This document shows positions 1-7,374 of a stretch of 28,543 nt of DNA, in pieces. Position 1 is the first letter of the stretch. Each line of letters begins with the position of its first letter. The stretch lies in NCBI GenBank assembly GCA_043789035.1, contig JAYWIG010000318.1, forward strand, positions 1 through 28,543, in the 5' to 3' direction. Made by a program: the position numbers and the translations under genes. This DNA is from JAYWIG01 sp043789035 (GTDB lineage Bacteria; Pseudomonadota; Gammaproteobacteria; Burkholderiales; Burkholderiaceae_E). The notes beneath the pieces were generated by a model. It had not been told where the DNA came from. It made no database searches and was given only the letters and a program-made list of their open reading frames with translations.

Positions 1-1
1 A

Positions 2-433
2 CACGCGCTGTTTTTAGGTCGCGGCCTGCATTATCCGATTGCCCTCGAAGGTGCATTGAAGCTCAAGGAAATTTCCTACATCCACGCCGAAGCCTATCCT
101 GCCGGTGAGTTGAAACACGGCCCGCTTGCTCTCGTCGACAAAGATATGCCGGTTGTCGTAATCGCACCGAATGACGCACTGCTGGAGAAAGTGAAATCCA
201 ATATCCAGGAAGTGCGGGCCCGCGGCGGCGAGATGTACGTGTTTGCCGATGCCGACAGCCATTTCAGCGAATCCGAAGGCGTGCACGTAATCCGCACGCC
301 GCGCCACGTCGGCATATTGAGTCCGATCGTGCATGCGATTCCGGTGCAGTTACTGGCGTATCACACGGCCTTGTCGCGCGGCACCGACGTCGACAAGCCG
401 AGAAATCTGGCCAAATCGGTGACTGTCGAATAA
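2..433 (+). CDS. glmS: Glutamine--fructose-6-phosphate aminotransferase (isomerizing), C-terminal part
   Basis: This enzyme makes glucosamine-6-phosphate from fructose-6-phosphate and glutamine, the first step towards UDP-GlcNAc for peptidoglycan and LPS. Only the last 143 codons are present; the 5' part lies outside the window. The visible piece is the second SIS (sugar isomerase) domain. It includes the family-typical stretch ALEGALKLKEISYIHAEAY, then GELKHGPLALVD, and the conserved tail DKPRNLAKSVTVE ending in TAA. It is a chromosomal housekeeping gene and its 3' end is the recognition site used by Tn7-type elements, which explains the island that follows. No frameshift is seen. Recognition is by sequence memory of the family and is very secure. 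Confidence 0.97.
   Translation, partial: HALFLGRGLHYPIALEGALKLKEISYIHAEAYPAGELKHGPLALVDKDMPVVVIAPNDALLEKVKSNIQEVRARGGEMYVFADADSHFSESEGVHVIRTPRHVGILSPIVHAIPVQLLAYHTALSRGTDVDKPRNLAKSVTVE
395..433 (+). other. attTn7 recognition segment in the 3' end of glmS
   Basis: The last ~36 bp of glmS are the sequence bound by TnsD in Tn7, and this coding stretch (PRNLAKSVTVE, stop) is the conserved form. Its presence directly upstream of a tnsABC-bearing island suggests that the island entered through the glmS-specific pathway. No TnsD gene is visible in the window, so the use of this site is inferred from position. Confidence 0.7.
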
Positions 434-457
434 TTTGGTTTGGTAGGAGCGACGGAA

Positions 458-548
458 TGGTAAGAGCTAATAAATGCTCCAACAAGCTAATAGTTGTTCC
501 AACTCCAGGCCCGGTATTAGCCAGGTCGCAACAATAGAACGTCCAACT
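458..548 (+). repeat. Candidate transposon end with TnsB-type binding repeats
   Basis: Two 19-bp copies of an AGCTAATA...TCCAAC-like motif lie at 465-483 and 485-503, 20 bp apart, with about three mismatches. A third, more diverged copy (AATAG...TCCAACT) lies at 529-548, 44 bp beyond the second. Closely packed repeats of about 20-22 bp with this periodicity are typical of the right end of Tn7-like elements, which sits next to glmS. The sequence TGGTAAGAGC at 458 begins exactly 25 nt after the glmS stop, the classical Tn7 insertion distance. The expected TGT terminal triplet is not perfect and the partner end lies outside the window. The rest of 434-675 shows no gene. Confidence 0.5.
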
Positions 549-675
549 GGGTTTTATCCGCGCACAAGGGCGGTGTCGTTACAGCCTATGCGTGCCTCGA
601 GGCGCGTTATAGCTTCGCGGGAGTTATTTTCTTTTCTAGCCTTGGCAGTGTGGTGTGACTGTAAGACTTGACCAT

Positions 676-1287
676 TCACGATTGGTTAGAAGGCAAATAC
701 TCAACAGTCCCCGCAGTGGCAAGTCGGCAAACGTCATCCAACGCAACTCCGGATCTTTCAATTGCTACCAACGGGCGCGACGCATACAAGCTCCATCCTC
801 GGTGTAGCGCTCCGTAGGCACATGTGAGTGCAATAAGCACAATGATCTTTACCCAAAGAGGGCATGGAGCGAAAGCAGTCATCGCACAAATCAAGATCCA
901 ATGAGAGATGACGACAGTCGCCATGGCGGACGAGAGTATGCGAGAAAGAGTTGATCGCCTTAGGACAACCCGATTGCCGTGAACTCGCAGATCAGTGTTA
1001 AGGACGATTAATTTGAGGTCTGCATCATTTATCCCGGCTTGGCGGGCGTACCGTACAACCTGTCGAACAGGCGAAGGTGCAGATCTCCAGTAGGTAACTG
1101 CAAATTGCATTTCGCGATAACGTTCTGTTGCGCAGCGTGCCTCCATAGACTTATCACCAAAGGAGTCTAGTGCCCTCTCTACGCGTATTCCGGCGACATG
1201 TCGAAGCGCTCGCCACCACCAACGACCAGAAAATATTTCGTCTAGCCAGCTGCTAGTGAAGGTTCCTGCTTGTTTAAGCCCATTCAA
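676..1287 (-). CDS. Hypothetical membrane protein next to the XRE regulator
   Basis: This 203-aa protein belongs to no family I recognise. The N-terminal half (1-110) is soluble and rich in Arg and Trp. Residues about 117-138 and 144-163 form two hydrophobic segments, so it is probably a two-pass inner-membrane protein with both ends on the same side. Its start codon overlaps the stop of the upstream XRE regulator gene by 4 nt (ATGA), so the two are translated from one message. It sits between the putative element end and the transposition genes and points towards glmS. It may work with the regulator, for example as a membrane partner, but nothing in the sequence shows its function. Confidence 0.6.
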   Translation of the reverse strand: MNGLKQAGTFTSSWLDEIFSGRWWWRALRHVAGIRVERALDSFGDKSMEARCATERYREMQFAVTYWRSAPSPVRQVVRYARQAGINDADLKLIVLNTDLRVHGNRVVLRRSTLSRILSSAMATVVISHWILICAMTAFAPCPLWVKIIVLIALTCAYGALHRGWSLYASRPLVAIERSGVALDDVCRLATAGTVEYLPSNQS

Positions 1288-1694
1288 GAGGCCAACGCCT
1301 CTAGAAGGCGTGACCGAAGTTCGTCCGTACTCGCAGGCGCGCTTTCTCTCTCCAGTAATGAGAGCAGAAACGTGAAAAGGCGCTCCCGTTCCTTAAGTGA
1401 CAACGCTTGGCCGTCATGGTCTAGGGCTAACTCTTCCACTGCTCGAAACGCAGAAACATAAATTGATCGGGGTAAACGGTCGCCAGCGCGTTCCGAGATT
1501 CGGGTGCCATGAAAAAGGAACCAGACGTCGACACCGTGATCTTTTAGGCGTGAAAGGTAATTCATGTCCGGCACTCGGACATCTTGCTCGTAAAGGTGCT
1601 GGCTAACGCGTTTGACGCCACCCAGTTCGGCAAACTTTTGCTGAGTTAGGCCTAGCAGTTCCCTTTCCTGCCGAAGTCGACCGCCAACGCTCAT
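1284..1694 (-). CDS. XRE-family helix-turn-helix transcriptional regulator
   Basis: This is a 136-aa protein. Residues about 5-60 match a Cro/CI-type HTH: GGRLRQERELLGLTQQKFAE, then a recognition-helix region and the VPDMNYLSRL segment that commonly follows. The C-terminal part is helical and charged (LSLKERERLFTFLLSLLE) and could dimerise. It is the first gene of a leftward pair with the membrane protein at 676-1287. It is divergent from a second small DNA-binding protein at 1765 across a 70-bp AT-rich control region. The layout resembles a phage repressor/Cro switch, so it probably represses its own promoter and the rightward genes leading to tnsABC. The class is clear; the target is inferred. 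Confidence 0.8.
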   Translation of the reverse strand: MSVGGRLRQERELLGLTQQKFAELGGVKRVSQHLYEQDVRVPDMNYLSRLKDHGVDVWFLFHGTRISERAGDRLPRSIYVSAFRAVEELALDHDGQALSLKERERLFTFLLSLLERESAPASTDELRSRLLEALAS

Positions 1695-1764
1695 CGCACA
1701 CCCCTACTTGCAAGTTTCATTAAAGTTCATTATAACGAATATAATTTAACACAATTCTATACTC
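1695..1764. promoter_or_regulatory. Divergent promoter/operator region between two HTH genes
   Basis: This short AT-rich spacer separates the XRE gene (minus) from the small HTH gene (plus). It holds a 10-bp-phased direct repeat of TTCATTA (1716-1722 and 1726-1732) and a perfect 6-bp inverted repeat, ATTATA (1729-1734) and TATAAT (1740-1745). TATAAT reads as a -10 box on the plus strand and the other arm is a -10 box on the minus strand, so the two promoters would overlap face to face. No convincing -35 boxes were found. It is the obvious site for binding by either neighbouring regulator. Confidence 0.45.
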
Positions 1765-2073
1765 ATGCAACCAATGCAGAACTCTACTACACAGTTGCGC
1801 AAAGGGGCGGAGGTCCGCGAGGAATTTGTTCGGCGCGGATTATCTATCAGCAGCTGGGCGAGGTTGCATGGTTATTCCGCCCAACTGGTCTACGGAGTTC
1901 TCACCGGCAGGAACCGCGGCTTACGTGGCCAGAGTCATGAGATTGCCGTGCGTTTGGGGCTCAAACACGGACTCATCGGGCACACGACTGACATAGATTG
2001 CCTAGCGCTGTGTTCTGCGCAGACACCAATTGTCGCTGGGCCACCTCAGGAGGCACGGCAACCAACAACATAA
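1765..2073 (+). CDS. Small phage-type DNA-binding protein
   Basis: This 102-aa protein has the pattern 'VREEFVRRGLSISSWARLHG', then 'QLVYGVLTGRNRGLRGQSHEIA' and 'RLGLK'. That matches a family of small HTH proteins common in prophages and mobile elements of beta/gammaproteobacteria. The helix around SISSWARLHG and the RGLRGQ segment would contact DNA. The start may be ATG 1765 or ATG 1774; neither has a good Shine-Dalgarno sequence, and the nearby TATAAT suggests a short leader. It is divergent from the XRE repressor and is the first rightward gene before tnsA, so it may control expression of the transposition genes. The family is recognised by pattern; the role is inferred. Confidence 0.7.
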   Translation: MQPMQNSTTQLRKGAEVREEFVRRGLSISSWARLHGYSAQLVYGVLTGRNRGLRGQSHEIAVRLGLKHGLIGHTTDIDCLALCSAQTPIVAGPPQEARQPTT

Positions 2074-2084
2074 CATCGGAAAAA

Positions 2085-2116
2085 GAGAAGGCCGCCCAGG
2101 CAAGGGCAGCCTTCTC
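2085..2116. terminator. Strong hairpin after the small HTH gene
   Basis: The arms GAGAAGGC.GCCC (2085-2097) and GGGC.GCCTTCTC (2104-2116) pair almost perfectly around a 6-nt loop, starting 11 nt after the HTH stop codon. On the plus strand no T-run follows. On the minus strand the hairpin is followed by TTTTTCC, a better intrinsic-terminator tail. It could be a bidirectional terminator, a block to antisense transcription, or an attenuator between the HTH gene and tnsA. Confidence 0.55.
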
Positions 2117-2241
2117 GGCGTGACTCGAATACTCAAGTCTGGTCGCTTGTGGGCAGTTTCCACCCTGCCCGCTTTCAAGTCAACGCCTCCGTCGATTCCT
2201 TTCGACTATCAACGTCCCAGCAAAAGGGGTAGGAGGCGCAT

Positions 2242-2331
2242 ATGAGCAACAAGTCAGTTAGGCGGCACGAACTGTGCCGTATACATCCGTTCGTTAATCG
2301 CCGCGTGATCCCACAAGTAGATTGCCGATGA
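2242..2331 (+). CDS. Putative 29-aa leader ORF coupled to tnsA
   Basis: This ORF has an ideal AGGAGG ribosome binding site (2231-2236) 5 nt before its ATG. It encodes 29 residues starting MSNKSVRRHELC and ends in TGA, which overlaps the ATG at 2328 as ATGA. The best-supported tnsA start is that ATG, which otherwise lacks its own ribosome binding site. The short ORF therefore probably drives translation of tnsA by coupling. The peptide is basic and resembles nothing I know. It may be purely a translational device or a remnant of a longer gene. Confidence 0.5.
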   Translation: MSNKSVRRHELCRIHPFVNRRVIPQVDCR

Positions 2332-3233
2332 GGTTTTCACTTGCGAAGTTGTCTAATTCGTTCCGAGAAGGTCGGGGCATAGGTACGGGTGATGCTTATA
2401 AGCCTTGGATCGAAGTTACACGGCGGACATCCTCGCCATGTTCGAATCTGAGTATCGTTCCCGTTCCACACCTGATGCGACTCACGCATTATCTATCACG
2501 CGCTGAGCGCGAGTTTGCTCTCTTTATGTGGTGGCTTGGCGCGGTTGATGTCAGAGAGCAATATCCTCTTTGGCCCTGGGAGCATCTGCATCCGGCGACT
2601 CAGTTGGGTCCTTCGCTTGGTACTAAATATCACCCTGGCATGCGAGCAATCGCCCAAGAGGCAGGCATATCACTTCACAACTATCCTGGGCTCGATATTC
2701 CGTGGATATTATCCATTGACCTTTTGGTCACGGTACCTGCACAGATCAATCAAGGCATGCTTGTCGGCATCAGTTGCAAGCCCTTGGAGATTTTGGAATC
2801 AGGTTCGCCGTCAGACAGGGAGCTTGAGCGACTGGAACTTGATCGACGTTATTGTATGGCAGCTGCCATCCCGCACCGGGTCGCCCATCCAGAGCAACTC
2901 CCTAAAGAGCTTCTGGTGCAGCTTCATTGGCTTTCGCCGATTGAGAGCTTCACGTCCTTGGCCGAACTCACGATGTCCTCGCAATACCGGAAGTATGTCG
3001 AGCGACTTATAAAAACCGCATACGATCGACCTGCCTGGATCGCGTCACGCGAAGCCGGCAAACATGTTGGTTGGTCTAGCCACGTCGATCAAAGGGCGAT
3101 GAAAATCGCAGTTTGGTATCAGCATGTCGACGTCGATGTTACAAGGCCGGTAAACACTACGCGACCATTTCTCTCCGGCGGAATCGCCTATCGGAATTAT
3201 GCTCGGCAAAAGTGGCTGGCGCCGACATCGTGA
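2328..3233 (+). CDS. tnsA: Tn7-like transposase subunit TnsA (5'-strand endonuclease)
   Basis: TnsA cuts the 5' strands at the ends of Tn7-like elements, which together with TnsB gives cut-and-paste transposition. The 301-aa protein opens with the family signature EGRGIGTGDAYKPWIEV. The endonuclease core follows: E60 (LSRAE), D131 (ILSIDLLV) and K151 (ISCKP), matching E63, D114 and K132 of Tn7 TnsA. The DRELERLELDRRY segment, matching E149, comes next. The residue matching Q130 of Tn7 is Ser here (S149). The C-terminal part, about 185-301, would bind TnsC. An upstream TTG (2322) is also possible, but ATG 2328 gives an ATGA overlap with the leader ORF. The 3' end overlaps tnsB. Confidence 0.93.
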   Translation: MRFSLAKLSNSFREGRGIGTGDAYKPWIEVTRRTSSPCSNLSIVPVPHLMRLTHYLSRAEREFALFMWWLGAVDVREQYPLWPWEHLHPATQLGPSLGTKYHPGMRAIAQEAGISLHNYPGLDIPWILSIDLLVTVPAQINQGMLVGISCKPLEILESGSPSDRELERLELDRRYCMAAAIPHRVAHPEQLPKELLVQLHWLSPIESFTSLAELTMSSQYRKYVERLIKTAYDRPAWIASREAGKHVGWSSHVDQRAMKIAVWYQHVDVDVTRPVNTTRPFLSGGIAYRNYARQKWLAPTS

Positions 3234-5449
3234 TACTCAGCGAAAACACTGTGATCAAGCCAGGGATCGGACGCAGTCCGATCGATAGGCCGCACCGTGT
3301 TCTGATGATTGATAAGGAGTTAGGAATTGCGTCAGCGATTGAGCTTCCTGGCGCACTTGGGAAGAACGGAAAAAGAACCACTCATGTTCGTGGGCCGAAA
3401 ATGTTCGAACTTAAAGCGCTCGAGGAGTCATTGAGCCGAAATGCGCTCGTGGTCACGACCTACGCAGCTCCGGGACATTGGATTATGAGTGACGAGGAAT
3501 ACCTGGATGCCGTAACAACAGAGAAGGAAAGAAAAAAACGAGAGATGCGGCTCAAACTACGAGATACGGCATGGGAACTCATCAGCCCGATCATTGGGGA
3601 AATTTCTATACGTGATATCGCACGTAACCCCACCCGACTTCGGTCGAAAATTCTCAAACAGTCTTCGGTTTGCGATGTGAATCCAACTACAGTCTATCGG
3701 ACCGTTCATACTTACCTAGCAAGCGGTGGTGTGAGAAGCAGTCTGATTCCGAACATGCACCTCCGAGGTGCGCCAGGCAAGGAAAAAGTTCAATCAACAA
3801 AGCTCGGGCGAAAGTCGCGCTTGGAAAAAATCGAAGTGACCCCTGGGGCGAGATATACGCTCACCGAGGCGGATAAACAGAGGCTCGCAAATGGTTACTT
3901 GTTACGGGGAAAAGGCAGGACGGTCGAAGACGCCTTTCTTCTCACGTCTCAGGTGTTTTGGTCGAAGATTTGTGCTGATGGCACGACTTTGCTGCTCCCG
4001 CCGAATGAACGGCCGACCAAAATCGAGTTCAAGTATTGGGGAAAAAAACGAAACACAATTGAAGGTCGAAAAAAGCGCATCGGATCAGACGCTTGGATTT
4101 CAAAGGTCACAGCTGGTAGTACTAAAGATCAGGTGTGCGCCGTTGGCCAGATGGCGATGATCGATTCAACATCGACAGACGTGTATCTCGTTTCTATGAT
4201 GTCGAGACTAATAAAACTGCCGCCAATGCGCCGCACGATTGTAAAAGAGATTCGTTCCACCGCGGTAATCGGATTCTATGTAGGCTGGGAAAATCCGAGC
4301 GCAGAAACTGCTCTGCAAGCGGTTCTTTCCTCTGCAGAAAGCAAGGTCGAGATTTGCGCTCGCTTTGGAATCGAGATCAAGGATGAAGACTGGCCGGCCC
4401 TGCTTTGCAAACTCTATCTGGCAGATAACGGCGAAATGAAAGCCAAATATATTACAGAAGCCGAGAAGGAATTTAGGTTTGGGGTGGAATATGTAAAGTC
4501 ATATAGCGGGCAAAGTAAAAGTGATGTCGAGAACCAACATCACACCGACCACAAAAGGCTGGACCACAAGCTTCCTGGCACGACAAAAGGAAAACAAAGA
4601 GAGCGAGGCGAAGTGCATCCGGCGATTGAAGCGCTCTGGAACTACTACGAATACATGCGTGAATTTCTGTTGATGGTAATTGAATATAACAACGAAGAAG
4701 TTGCGCATCTGGCGCCGACGGCTATGTTGAAAGAGGGGATTGCTCCAACTCGGATCAACATCCTTAAATGGATGATGAAGTGCAATATGCGCGCAGATAT
4801 TCCCTGCCAGGTCGACCACCTCAGGGCGTACACGCTGCCATCTAAACCGGCTGTAATGACCAAGACTGGGATTCGTCTTTTGATGCCGGATGGAAGGCGT
4901 CATGTGCCACATATTCGATTCTATGCACCTGCGCTCATGCAGTCCCCTGCATTCGCCGAAGCTGTCAAGTGTGGTGGGTCTGCGGGCATCAAAGTTAAGT
5001 TCAAAGAAGATGACTTGAGCCAAGTGTGGTTCACATTACCATCCGGGCTCACGCGGATTCCGAATGTGACTTCTGATGATGACTTTAAGCGTGAAAGCAC
5101 TTATGTCGATCATGTTCAATGGACGGAATCGGAAGATTTGAGAAAAGACAAGCAAGGGCCAAGCAATGAGCAAGCGAAGCTCAATACTCTTCTCAGTCGA
5201 GAAGCCACGACAATGCGAGCTAAAAAGCAGACTAATTCAGAACTCGCGGCGCTATCGAAGAAACCATCCAAAAAGGAATTGAAAAGTCAGTTATTAAAAA
5301 ATAGAGAGGAGGAAATGGCGGCGCTACGATCGCAGAAAAATGTACCGTCTGAGCCCAGCAGGAAAGAGCAAACTACAACGTCAGGAATTTCATATTCGCA
5401 GGCATCGTCTGATGCCATGGAAAAATTCATGCAGGAGTTTACCCAGTGA
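3230..5449 (+). CDS. tnsB: Tn7-like transposase TnsB (DDE recombinase)
   Basis: TnsB binds repeats at the transposon ends and carries out 3'-end cleavage and strand transfer with an RNase H-fold catalytic core. With the GTG start at 3230, which overlaps the tnsA stop as GTGA, the protein is 739 aa, close to the 702 aa of Tn7 TnsB. The open frame extends upstream to 3113, but that part overlaps tnsA. The catalytic triad is visible: D312 (AMIDSTSTD), D399 (YLADNG) and E434 (SDVENQHH). The spacings of 87 and 35 residues nearly equal those of Tn7 (88 and 35). N-terminal HTH domains cover roughly 100-270. The C-terminus (about 610-739) is Lys/Glu-rich and probably contacts TnsC. The 3' end overlaps tnsC by 4 nt. 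It appears intact. Confidence 0.94.
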   Translation: MILSENTVIKPGIGRSPIDRPHRVLMIDKELGIASAIELPGALGKNGKRTTHVRGPKMFELKALEESLSRNALVVTTYAAPGHWIMSDEEYLDAVTTEKERKKREMRLKLRDTAWELISPIIGEISIRDIARNPTRLRSKILKQSSVCDVNPTTVYRTVHTYLASGGVRSSLIPNMHLRGAPGKEKVQSTKLGRKSRLEKIEVTPGARYTLTEADKQRLANGYLLRGKGRTVEDAFLLTSQVFWSKICADGTTLLLPPNERPTKIEFKYWGKKRNTIEGRKKRIGSDAWISKVTAGSTKDQVCAVGQMAMIDSTSTDVYLVSMMSRLIKLPPMRRTIVKEIRSTAVIGFYVGWENPSAETALQAVLSSAESKVEICARFGIEIKDEDWPALLCKLYLADNGEMKAKYITEAEKEFRFGVEYVKSYSGQSKSDVENQHHTDHKRLDHKLPGTTKGKQRERGEVHPAIEALWNYYEYMREFLLMVIEYNNEEVAHLAPTAMLKEGIAPTRINILKWMMKCNMRADIPCQVDHLRAYTLPSKPAVMTKTGIRLLMPDGRRHVPHIRFYAPALMQSPAFAEAVKCGGSAGIKVKFKEDDLSQVWFTLPSGLTRIPNVTSDDDFKRESTYVDHVQWTESEDLRKDKQGPSNEQAKLNTLLSREATTMRAKKQTNSELAALSKKPSKKELKSQLLKNREEEMAALRSQKNVPSEPSRKEQTTTSGISYSQASSDAMEKFMQEFTQ

Positions 5450-6885
5450 CATCACGATCGATTGCTCACCCTGAGCTTGGAGGCGAACAAAATCCGCTGC
5501 TTGAGGTGATTTCTCCCTACATCCCGCTATCCGAGTTGCCAAAAGCACTTCAGAATGAACCCCTTAAAAAAATCCCATGGCGGTCTCTTAGGCCGGAAAT
5601 CAGGGAGGTTCATCTTAGGCAGATCGAAGATCATTATTGGCCAGTAGCGCCGCAACTGGAGGTGTGCGCAGACATTCAGATGATGCTGCGCTCGGGCTTA
5701 GTGGCCCGAAATCCTCTGTCTAAGTCTGAGCAGCTTCGGATCAACATGCTAGCACTTGCACCGAATGCTGAGGGCATCAGACTTCAGTCCCTAAAGAAAC
5801 GCGCTGGCGGTGCCATTATTTCTGCAATTACTGGAATGGGGAAATCCACGCTTGTAGAAAAGGCACTTTCGGTGTTTGCACCTAATCAGATTGTTGTGCA
5901 CAAACAAAACAAGAACTGTGGCTGGTCTTCGCTGACGCAAGTGACTTATCTTATTGTTGACGCACCACCTAACGCGACTCGTAATGGACTCTTCGAGGCC
6001 ATCATTGGATCTTTGGATCGGCTCATAGGGACAGACTACTCTAGCGATCTGAAGAGGCAGAAGAACATTGATGCCAGATTGGTTTTCGTTGCAAAAACAC
6101 TATCAGTACACCGCGTGGGGATGCTCGCTATTGACGAAAACCAAGAAGAGACGCTAGCTGAAAATCACTGGGGGTTGGAATTCATCCTAGTCTTCCTAGG
6201 CCTCATGAATCTTGGGATACCAGTTGTTCTGATGGGGAATCCTTTGGCCTTTACCGATCTAAATAAAGGTGCGCAATTAACTAGAAGGTTTACTTCGCAT
6301 GGTTGGCACGAACTGCTTCCTGCAGCTAGTTCCATGGAGAAGTGGTGGCGCAACGAGTATGTCATTGGTGAAATGCGGTTCTCGCTTTGCGAGAAAACGC
6401 CGCCTGCCGATCAAGTGATTGACTCTTGTTTTGAGTTTGACCAAGGGAACCCTGGGCTGTTTTCTGCACTCTGGATGGAGATGAATCGGGCTGCACTTCG
6501 GAGGCGTGGAGAGAAAGCGGCTATGGAAATAAGTGATGTTGCTATTGCCGCGAAATCGCCGAGATTTCGAAAGCTTGCTGAAATTGCAAAAAGCATTGGT
6601 GACGGCAATGCAACAGGAAGTTTTCGCGATCTTCCTTCAACGCAGCTTGCAACAACATTGGGTGGCGAAAAGACCAGCACGGGTGCACCAAGTGCGCAAG
6701 ACATTGTCAAGGCCATTGGGGAGCTCTCGATTAAACTTAAACGCATGGAAGCACGTCAAGGTGCGAAGGGCTTAAAGGATAAGTCGTTGATTGAATCTCT
6801 AACCGAGGACGACCTCAGGCGACGGACCGATGCCATGTCAATTATGGCTAGCTTACGTGACGAGCAAGGCGAGTTAAACATATAG
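5446..6885 (+). CDS. tnsC: Tn7-like transposition regulator TnsC (AAA+ ATPase)
   Basis: TnsC is the ATP-dependent switch that links the target-selection protein to the TnsAB transposase. The 479-aa protein (Tn7: 555 aa) has a Walker A loop at about 128-135 (ITGMGKST, where the usual first Gly position is Ala) and a Walker B at 226-231 (MLAIDE, with D230 and E231). A sensor-like LMGNPLAF segment follows at about 260, as in TnsC/TniB ATPases. The GTG start overlaps the tnsB stop as GTGA and is preceded by CAGGAG. The C-terminal ~90 residues are hydrophilic. It is the last transposition gene seen: no TnsD/TniQ or TnsE follows. Confidence 0.9.
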   Translation: MTSRSIAHPELGGEQNPLLEVISPYIPLSELPKALQNEPLKKIPWRSLRPEIREVHLRQIEDHYWPVAPQLEVCADIQMMLRSGLVARNPLSKSEQLRINMLALAPNAEGIRLQSLKKRAGGAIISAITGMGKSTLVEKALSVFAPNQIVVHKQNKNCGWSSLTQVTYLIVDAPPNATRNGLFEAIIGSLDRLIGTDYSSDLKRQKNIDARLVFVAKTLSVHRVGMLAIDENQEETLAENHWGLEFILVFLGLMNLGIPVVLMGNPLAFTDLNKGAQLTRRFTSHGWHELLPAASSMEKWWRNEYVIGEMRFSLCEKTPPADQVIDSCFEFDQGNPGLFSALWMEMNRAALRRRGEKAAMEISDVAIAAKSPRFRKLAEIAKSIGDGNATGSFRDLPSTQLATTLGGEKTSTGAPSAQDIVKAIGELSIKLKRMEARQGAKGLKDKSLIESLTEDDLRRRTDAMSIMASLRDEQGELNI

Positions 6886-7374
6886 CCGCAAGCACTGTAA
6901 TCTCTTTTCTTTAATGTCGATTGTGGATTGGCTGATGTAGATAACGCCTAACAATGTCATTAGCCACGCTTTTTCCTGAAGTACAGATGATAAGCGTCTT
7001 TCAGAAAATATCAGGACTCTCGTGATGCAAGAACAGTATTACTACTGACAACTTTACATGACTATTTTTCGCCTTGCGACACGATTAAGCACGCTTTATT
7101 TGAAATAATACTTCACGATACTTAGGTGTAGGCAATTTGGGTCTGTGCATCCTATGCTTTCTAGCCTGCTGCGCGCTACATCTCCTTAGAAAAAGATTAA
7201 TGTAGCGTAGTCATAATTGCGGGCGCTGGGTGACTTTGACCGCGAGTCCAGTTGGGTCTGCCTGAGATGCTGGTCGTGACCGGCGACTTCCGGCCAGAAC
7301 GCGAAGTTGGCAAAATCACTGGATAAGTAATGTAAGCCAAAAATATGAATAGTGCTTTGAATAAGGAGCTAACC
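6886..7374. other. Non-coding stretch after tnsC
   Basis: No credible gene is seen in these ~490 bp. A loose inverted repeat (CTGAA / TTCAG flanked by T and A runs) lies at about 6972-7005 and could end the tns transcript. A perfect 8-bp inverted repeat, CGCTACAT (7174-7181) and ATGTAGCG (7200-7207), encloses an AT-rich 18-nt loop. From about 7210 to 7315 the sequence becomes markedly more GC-rich, as if a different DNA segment had been joined here. This may be the boundary between the transposition core and the cargo. No tniQ remnant was recognised. Confidence 0.5.

Noticed and set aside
474..671. 65-aa open frame after glmS
   Set aside because: It starts inside the putative TnsB repeats, lacks a ribosome binding site and resembles nothing.
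2515..3012. 165-aa plus-strand open frame
   Set aside because: It is an alternative frame inside tnsA, which has clear family motifs.
3113..3229. Upstream extension of tnsB to ATG 3113
   Set aside because: The extra 39 residues lie within the tnsA coding region and look like basic filler. GTG 3230 gives a GTGA overlap, as at the tnsB/tnsC junction, and a normal length.
4499..5023. 174-aa minus-strand open frame
   Set aside because: It lies entirely inside tnsB, opposite a well-supported protein with the DDE triad, and has no family features.
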